A stretch of 5,593 nt of DNA from Candidatus Hermodarchaeota archaeon (lineage in GTDB: Archaea > Asgardarchaeota > Hermodarchaeia > Hermodarchaeales > Hermodarchaeaceae): positions 1 to 5,593 of the forward strand of contig JAEOSA010000136.1 of NCBI GenBank assembly GCA_016840595.1, read 5' to 3'. A model generated the notes under the pieces. The model saw nothing but the letters and a program-made list of their open reading frames with translations. It searched no databases and was not told where the DNA came from. The number at the start of each line of letters is the position of its first letter. The stretch's first letter is position 1. The translations under genes and the position numbers were made by a program. Positions 5,541 to 5,593 of this stretch are shown piece by piece.

Positions 5541-5593
5541 TTAGGAATCAGCTTTTTTCTTTCGCTTCTTCATCTTCGGTGGAGGTTCTGGTT
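5541..5593 (-). CDS. Possible C-terminal tail of an upstream gene, lysine-rich
   Basis: One minus-strand frame enters from the right edge and reads PEPPPKMKKRKKKADS before a TAA at 5541-5543. A proline-then-lysine tail is a believable protein end, and the direction agrees with all other genes here. Only 16 residues are visible, so no function can be given. A second minus frame (ending TSTEDEEAKEKS, TGA at 5548-5550) is also open to the edge. A plus-strand ATG at 5523 opens a hydrophobic frame instead. The call depends on sequence beyond the window. Confidence 0.35.
   Translation of the reverse strand, partial: PEPPPKMKKRKKKADS

Noticed and set aside
5523..5593. Plus-strand ATG opening a hydrophobic frame (MLDLIFLGISFFLSLLHL) to the right edge
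   Set aside because: It resembles a membrane segment, but it is the complement of a lysine-rich minus-strand tail, has no clear Shine-Dalgarno site, and opposes the direction of every other gene. It cannot be excluded without more sequence.
1..5593. CRISPR array, tRNA, rRNA, insertion sequence or attachment site
   Set aside because: No regularly spaced short repeats, tRNA-like cloverleaf, rRNA segment, transposase frame or terminal inverted repeats were seen on either strand.

Overview
The window most likely comes from an archaeon. The evidence is indirect: Shine-Dalgarno motifs of the GGTGA, AGGTGG and GAGGA type, AT-rich elements resembling TATA boxes, oligo-T stretches after stop codons, and a very long PAS-only sensor of a kind common in methanogens and Asgard archaea. 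No 16S, ribosomal or other lineage marker is present. The domain is therefore an inference and the phylum is not determined.

Every gene I can support lies on the minus strand, so transcription runs from high to low coordinates. At the far right (5541-5593) there may be the lysine-rich tail of an upstream gene. After an AT-rich, pyrimidine-tract promoter region (5445-5540) comes a tight two-gene operon. It begins with a 125-residue protein carrying a heptad-repeat helix and a swivelling phosphohistidine domain (5067-5444). After 27 bases follows a 333-residue ATP-grasp (PPDK_N) protein (4038-5039). Together they rebuild the ATP-binding and phosphohistidine halves of a PEP synthase-like dikinase, but as separate chains, in swapped gene order, and with no PEP/pyruvate TIM barrel or other substrate domain in view. 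They are probably one split phosphotransferase whose substrate is unknown.

A 187-base leader region (3851-4037) separates the operon from a 1019-residue protein made of eight tandem PAS domains and nothing else (791-3850). The linkers between its domains come in only two lengths, 4 or 11 residues, which differ by exactly one heptad. The domain order is nearly mirror-symmetric. The chain ends just after a complete 11-residue signalling linker, where a histidine kinase DHp helix or another domain would normally start.

An 86-base gap (705-790) holds three separate inverted repeats. After it comes the first 234 codons of an unrecognised, mainly helical protein that runs off the left edge (1-704). 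The two themes, PAS signalling and a split dikinase, are adjacent on one strand, but nothing in the sequence shows that they work together.
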